This document shows, one piece after another, positions 58,701-64,000 of a stretch of DNA of 64,000 nucleotides. A program made the translations under genes and the position numbers. Where the stretch lies: NCBI GenBank assembly GCA_014843695.1, contig CM026387.1, forward strand, positions 73,133,749 through 73,197,748, in the 5' to 3' direction. The stretch comes from Archivesica marissinica (lineage: Eukaryota; Mollusca; Bivalvia; Venerida; Vesicomyidae). The notes beneath the pieces were generated by a model, which saw nothing but the letters and a program-made list of their open reading frames with translations, did not search any database and was not told the origin of the DNA. How positions within the stretch are numbered: the stretch's first letter is position 1; each line of letters opens with the position of its first letter.

Positions 58701-61580
58701 ATACTGCTGGGAGGGGCACCCGGGGTATTCCTCCACCTCGTCCGTACCTGAAATACTGCTCGGAGGGCCACCCGGGGTATTCCTCCACCTCGTCCGTACC
58801 TGAAATACTGCTCGGAGGGACACCCGGGGTATTCCTCCACCTCGTCCGTACCTGAAATACTGCTGGGAGGGGCACCCGGGGTATTCCTCCACCTCGTCCG
58901 TACCTGAAATACTGCTAGGAGGGGGCACCCGGGATCTTCCTCCACCAATAGTAGTTGGAATTTCGCCATATGACTTAAGCTGTTGGTGCAACTTTAAACT
59001 CAAAAATAAAGACACGTATATTTGAGTTTCATTCATGTTATTTTGTGCATTTTGTTCATTCTTAGCTTACACACATTTATTTTAGCTCGATTGCAAAACA
59101 AGTTCTTACAACTTATATTAATATTGCTTGGAGTGTCTTCCTCCACCAATGTTAGTTGGAGGGTAGCCGAATGACCCAAGCTATTGGTGCGACTTTAAAC
59201 CCGGATAACAAACAAACTGTATTAGCTAACCCAGCTTTTGTGATCTAGGTGTCCAAATGTTGGTCAAGAATCTGTTCATACAGTCGAACCCGTCGTACGC
59301 AGCCAGTCGGTGGGAGTACAGAAAGTAACTGCTTGGTATAGGTGACTGTTTAACCCTTTGCTGCTAAACAACATAGATCCAGAACAGCCGTAGTGCAGGA
59401 ACATTCTAGAGGGTGATGTTGGCGAAATTGTCGCCCAAGGGACCCTACCCTGATTTTGCCCTCTGTTGCCTAATTTTTTTAATATATTTTTTGGTTTTTA
59501 CGATTTTCAAACAAAATTTATAGCACTCCTAATCAAATGTTGTATTTAATGGTTGTACTGTGCATTTTAACCCTATTTTGCAGAAGTATATTAAAGAACA
59601 CAATTTAAGGTAACAATTACGCGCTTTCTCACTTCTCCCAAAAATTCTGACCTAGAATGAACCCTGTGTAGTGTATCACTGCGTCTGATCAAGATCTATG
59701 TTGTTTTTGCTATTCAGCCAAGTGTTTTAGCTCCACTATCCGAATAGCAAACGACATAAAGCCTGATCAGACGGCACATGCTGTGCCGTCTGATCTGGCT
59801 CTATGCTGTTTGCAAGTGATTTTATCTGCCGCTAGCGTGCAAAGGGTTAATAGAGATGATATAGCCAGTTAAAGAATTTGGATGCTGGTTGCATAACACA
59901 AGGGACTGCAAATACAGGGTTGACTATTTAATCCATTCAACACCCAAGTAACCGACCTGGACTGGTCGCTGATATTTTTAGACCAATATTTTAATAAGAA
60001 AATTACATTTGGACCAGTTCATTTATCAAAATGGGTAATTTTGTCTAAAAATAGTAATGTTAATGGCAAAAAGTGCAGATCCTGATGAGACGTCTCATCT
60101 GGATCTGCACTTTTTGTAAGCCTATTTAGAGGTCTCTAGTGGTTAAAGAGGTGACTGCTACACTAGCAAAGGTTTGGCTGTATAATGGAAGTGACTGCCA
60201 ACACCAGTTGGACTATATAACAGGGGTGAATGTTAACACATGGTTCACTGTAGTGTTTTGACAATTAAGCAAATTAGTAATGTTTGATGGGTGTTAAAAC
60301 AATTTATTTACAGACGGATCTGTAGTCCAGTGGTTAACACGTTGGACTGGTAATCCAGGGATCGCAGGTTCGACCCCCCCTTGTGACCATAACAAAATTA
60401 ACAGTCTTTCAGATGGGACGTTAAACCGAGGTCTTGTATCGGTGCTTTACACCATGCACGTAAAAGAACCAGAGGAGACTCTTGAATGGGTCTCTGTCTG
60501 TATCATTGCACTATCCTCCAAAAATCTAAAATGCAGGGTTCCCTCTGTCTGAATGTTTGTCTGCGCCACTTCTGTCGCCAATTGAAAAATACTGGAGCCA
60601 ATTTAAAAAACTTGGAGCCAACTAAGAGCCATATAGTTCACAAATAAATATATGAAGCCATGTATTTGACAAAACATGTGCCAACAAAAACATTTTAAAT
60701 GTTGAGCCAAATATGTTCGCCAATTCACAAAATTTAGCGCCAATATTTATTTGTTATTTGTCGCAATTGGCGACCGACAGCGGGAACCCTGAAAATGACT
60801 TAATCTCTTCAGGAAGTGTCGCTCATATGGGCAACCGGTAGCGACGATAAACGTAAAACACGCACGCAATGGTTTACTGTATAGTGTTTTGACAATTAAA
60901 CACATTAGTAGAAATTATTTAACATGAAGAATATGTTCTGGGCTGGAGGCCTTATATATGACAATAAACCTTATGCTATGTTATGATGGGTAACAGTTTA
61001 TATAAATTTAATTTAGCTTGATTGTGAAACAAGTGTTTGTACTGGCTTCACTACCTCAGCATTAGTGGCCCCGATTATGCAAATAGGGTACTGAAGGGTA
61101 AATGATAAAGAAAGTTTCATCTTTACAATAATTTAATACTATATTTTGATATAAATCATACAATACACGGAGAACAACGGCTTGCTTACAACATAAACAG
61201 ATTGACTTTCAATATGTCCAAATGTACCCATAACCAAATAACAAGGCACCACACCATGGGTCAAGGTCACTGGTAGGTTGGAGACTTTGTCCTGGATGTA
61301 GATGCAAAGCAATACCTTTGAGGTTTGAAATAATATTGTTTTGAGTTATTTTTGACATGTGTATATTTCAGAAAAACACCATTACTTTGATAAATTCAAA
61401 GTCACACTTGGGAATGGACTTGTTAAAGGGGCAGGAAACAACCCCTAGAAACAGTATGCAACTTATGAAGCATTGTATTTGACAGGTTTTAAGCTATATA
61501 CAACATTGTATGAACTTTTCGATGCAATAACTGGAAACGTGACCAATATAGCTCCAAATACACATTAATAGCACATCAAA

Positions 61581-62690
61581 TACAGTCAAACTTGCCCGAA
61601 AGACCATGTCTATTAAGAGACCACTTGTATTAAGAAACCACTTGTATTAAGAGACCACTTGCATTAAGAGACCACTTGTATTAAGAGACCACTTGCATTA
61701 AGAGACCACTTGCATTAAGAGACCACTTGTATTAGGAGACCACTTGCATTAAGAGGCCACTTGTATTAAGAGACCACTTGCATTAAAGAGACCACTTGCA
61801 TTAAGAGACCACTTGCATTAAGAGACCACTTGCATTAAGAGACCACTTGTATTAAGAGACCACTTGTATTAAGAGACCACTTGCATTAAGAGACCACTTG
61901 CATTAAGAGACCACTTGTATTAAGAGACCACTTGCATTAAGAGACCACTTGCATTAAGAGACCACTTGTATTAGGAGACCACTTGCATTAAGAGGCCACT
62001 TGTATTAAGAGACCATTTGCATTAAGAGACCACTTGTATTAAGAGACCACTTGTATTAAGAGACCACTTGCATTAGGAGACCACTTGCATTAAGAGGCCA
62101 CTTGTATTAAGAGGCCACTTGTATTAAGAGACCACTTGCATTAAGAGACCACTTGCATTAAGAGACCACTTGTATTAAGAGACCACTTGCATTAAGAGAG
62201 CACTTGCATTAAGAGACCACTTGTATTAGGAGACCACTTGCATTAAGAGGCCACTTGTATTAAGAGACCATTTGCATTAAGAGACCACTTGTATTAAGAG
62301 ACCACTTGTATTAAGAGACCACTTGCATTAGGAGACCACTTGCATTAAGAGGCCACTTGTATTAAGAGGCCACTTGTATTAAGAGACCACTTGCATTAAG
62401 AGACCACTTGCATTAAGAGACCACTTGCATTAAGAGGCCACTTGTATTAAGAGACCACTTGCATTAAGAGGCCACTTGTATTAAGAGACCACTTGCATTA
62501 GGAGACCACTTGCATTAAGAGGCCACTTGTATTAAGAGACCACTTGCATTAAGAGACCACTTGCATTAAGAGACCACTTTTCTGTTCCTGTTTGTGCTGT
62601 TAAAAAACAAATTAGCCTGTATTAACTATTAAAGAGACCGTTCCTGCTTGCCCTTCCCGTTGGTTGTCTCTTAATACAAGTTTGACTGTA
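61581..62690. mobile_element. CAGTCAAAC-ended MITE with a longer 19-bp array (right copy)
   Basis: It has the same ends as 49021-49811, but the internal array (61610-62580) is about 320 bp longer, with a different order of TGTATT and TGCATT units. Confidence 0.88.
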
Positions 62691-63625
62691 TCTCACATTC
62701 CACTAGAGCTGACGAGACAATTACTTATGGAAAACGTGTTTTGAACAAAACCGGAGGTAATCCAGGACAGCTGATATTGAGTGGGTTTTACAAAATATCA
62801 ACATAATTCATGTTACAGTGACTTAAAGATAATGTACCAGTTAACACCACACGTAAACAATCTACAGACGTGCTTAGATAAAACATACTTCAGGCCCGTA
62901 GCCACACTGAGGAAAATGAGGCATTCGCCTCGGTTTGAATTTGGCAAGTAACGACACGTATAGGAAAACTGTGATAAAACTGCCTTCAGAATGCACAGAC
63001 AAGCACCCACAAAATAATTTGGGGGGGGGGGGGGCTCGGTTATTTTCAGATTCTGGCTACGGCACTGTACTTCCATGCAATTAAGCTAAATGTTTAAGCC
63101 GAGAACTATTTACATGTGTGCAGCATCGCTCTGTTGGGAAGTGCGTGCAACTTCCTTTTTTATGCCTGTGTATCTCGTACAGAATTTGTATATACTATAT
63201 AGTAATTTTCCTTTAGCAATCAAATCAATTATTTTGGCATGTATATATGTATATATATATCTATCAAGATGGTTTTCTGCTAAACAGCTTCCAGTAACTG
63301 AAAAGGCCAATAAATATCCAGCAATCGCTCGTTTCTTTGCCACTATCGTTACTACTTACTACCCATAAGATTTGCAATAACAATTATTTCTTTACTTGCA
63401 TTTCAACTGCTACCTCAAAATTCTGGAATTTTCAATCAATTCTTCACTGGAATTTGTTCGTCCAAATGCAACATTCTTGGAATTTTCTATCAACAATTAT
63501 AAATTTTATTTGAATTTCCACTGTTAGTACACAATTCCTGGAATATCCAGTCACATGATTTTTGCGCTTAAGATAATTTTCTGTCGTTAATTCTCAGTTC
63601 CAATATTATTCTATCTACTATCCCA

Positions 63626-63768
63626 TCATTTTCCACCTTTTCTTCCCTTCTTCTTCTGTGATTTGCCGCCTTGTTGTTGCTGCGTATTCTGCTGGGATCC
63701 GGCACCACCGTGAAGTCGAGATTTCAACTTGGGTATCGTTTCACCAAGGTATAGTAGTATAGACTGTC
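63626..63768 (-). CDS. SRP19: SRP19, terminal exon (right copy)
   Basis: It is identical in length, splice acceptor and encoded residues to 50759-50901. It ends KSQKKKGRKGGK and TGA at 63628-63626. If the gene continues to the right of the window, this is the copy joined to the rest of SRP19; the left one would then be a duplicated exon or an assembly duplicate. Confidence 0.85.
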
Positions 63769-63797
63769 CTGTAAAAAACAAATGAAATTTCAGTTTA

Positions 63798-64000
63798 ATA
63801 CCTAGTTAGTGGTCAACCGGTCACCTGTACAGTCAAACCTGTGTTAGTGGTCAACCGGTCACCTCTACAGTCAAACCTGTGCTAGTGGTCAACTGGTCAC
63901 CTCTACAGTCAAACCTGTGTTAGTGGTCAACCGGTCACCTCTACGGTCAAACCTGTGTTAGTGGTCAACCGGTCACCTCTACAGTCAAACCTGTGTCAGT
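63798..64000. repeat. 38-bp array, second occurrence (cut by the window end)
   Basis: It starts TAGTGGTCAACCGGTCACCT, as at 50940. All visible units are of the GTGTTAGT, GTGCTAGT or GTGTCAGT type, as at the left edge of the first array. Confidence 0.9.

Larger units (their letters stand above)
58701..64000. repeat. large direct duplication, right copy
   Basis: It starts inside the 52-bp SINE array and repeats 46132 onward. It includes the SINE tail, nested hairpin MITE (59350-59850), Thr-like SINE (60313-60869) with the CAGGG element (60534-60791), the 19-bp array (61610-62580), the SRP19 exon, and the beginning of the 38-bp array (63798 to the window end). Confidence 0.95.

Noticed and set aside
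57592..59036. ORFs of about 400 codons across the gap
   Set aside because: Most of each translation is N bases; the rest is the SINE array.

Overview
This is a eukaryotic, probably bivalve-mollusc, nuclear genome window. The evidence is AT-rich DNA, split genes with GT-AG introns, several tRNA-derived SINE families, many short inverted-repeat elements and a very heavy load of minisatellites. Conserved coding sequence is sparse: three animal housekeeping or signalling genes. The organism call is an inference from repeat style and gene structure; I cannot name the species.

Layout. (1) About 1-6260: the 5' part of a beta-tubulin gene on the minus strand. Exon 1 is at 6097-6153 and exon 2 at 3746-3854; later exons lie to the left of the window. 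Intron 1 holds a decayed Tc1-like transposon with intact ends, and intron 2 holds a 43-bp minisatellite flanked by a duplicated block. (2) About 6260-16140: intergenic DNA full of SINEs, MITEs, a 69-bp array that reads as an ORF, and foldback hAT-like elements. (3) 16141-33726: a complete MAP kinase kinase 7 (MAP2K7, the JNK activator) on the plus strand. I could follow it through 12 coding exons with consistent phases, giving a predicted protein of 403 aa. A probable downstream 3' exon starts at 35158. (4) 35.2-46 kb: stacked minisatellites, nested MITEs and expanded SINEs. (5) 46.1-50.9 kb and 58.7-64.0 kb: two nearly identical copies of a block that contains the terminal exon of SRP19 on the minus strand. 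They are separated by a 6.2-kb array of a 38-bp unit and a gap of exactly 1000 N.

The genes are not an operon and are functionally unrelated. Beta-tubulin and MAP2K7 are head-to-head, about 10 kb apart. MAP2K7 and SRP19 converge.

The most notable signal is where the minisatellites sit. Several arrays crowd the exon edges of MAP2K7, and the units of three of them carry consensus 5' splice sites. The stop codon of MAP2K7 itself lies in the first unit of a 41-bp array. Other arrays are internal expansions of dispersed elements: one SINE family was expanded at four different internal segments in different copies, and two arrays come from MITEs ending in CAGTCAAAC. Several hAT-like elements have visible 8-bp target duplications, including a palindromic foldback family. 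Almost all long ORFs here are by-products of repeat arrays and are not annotated as genes.
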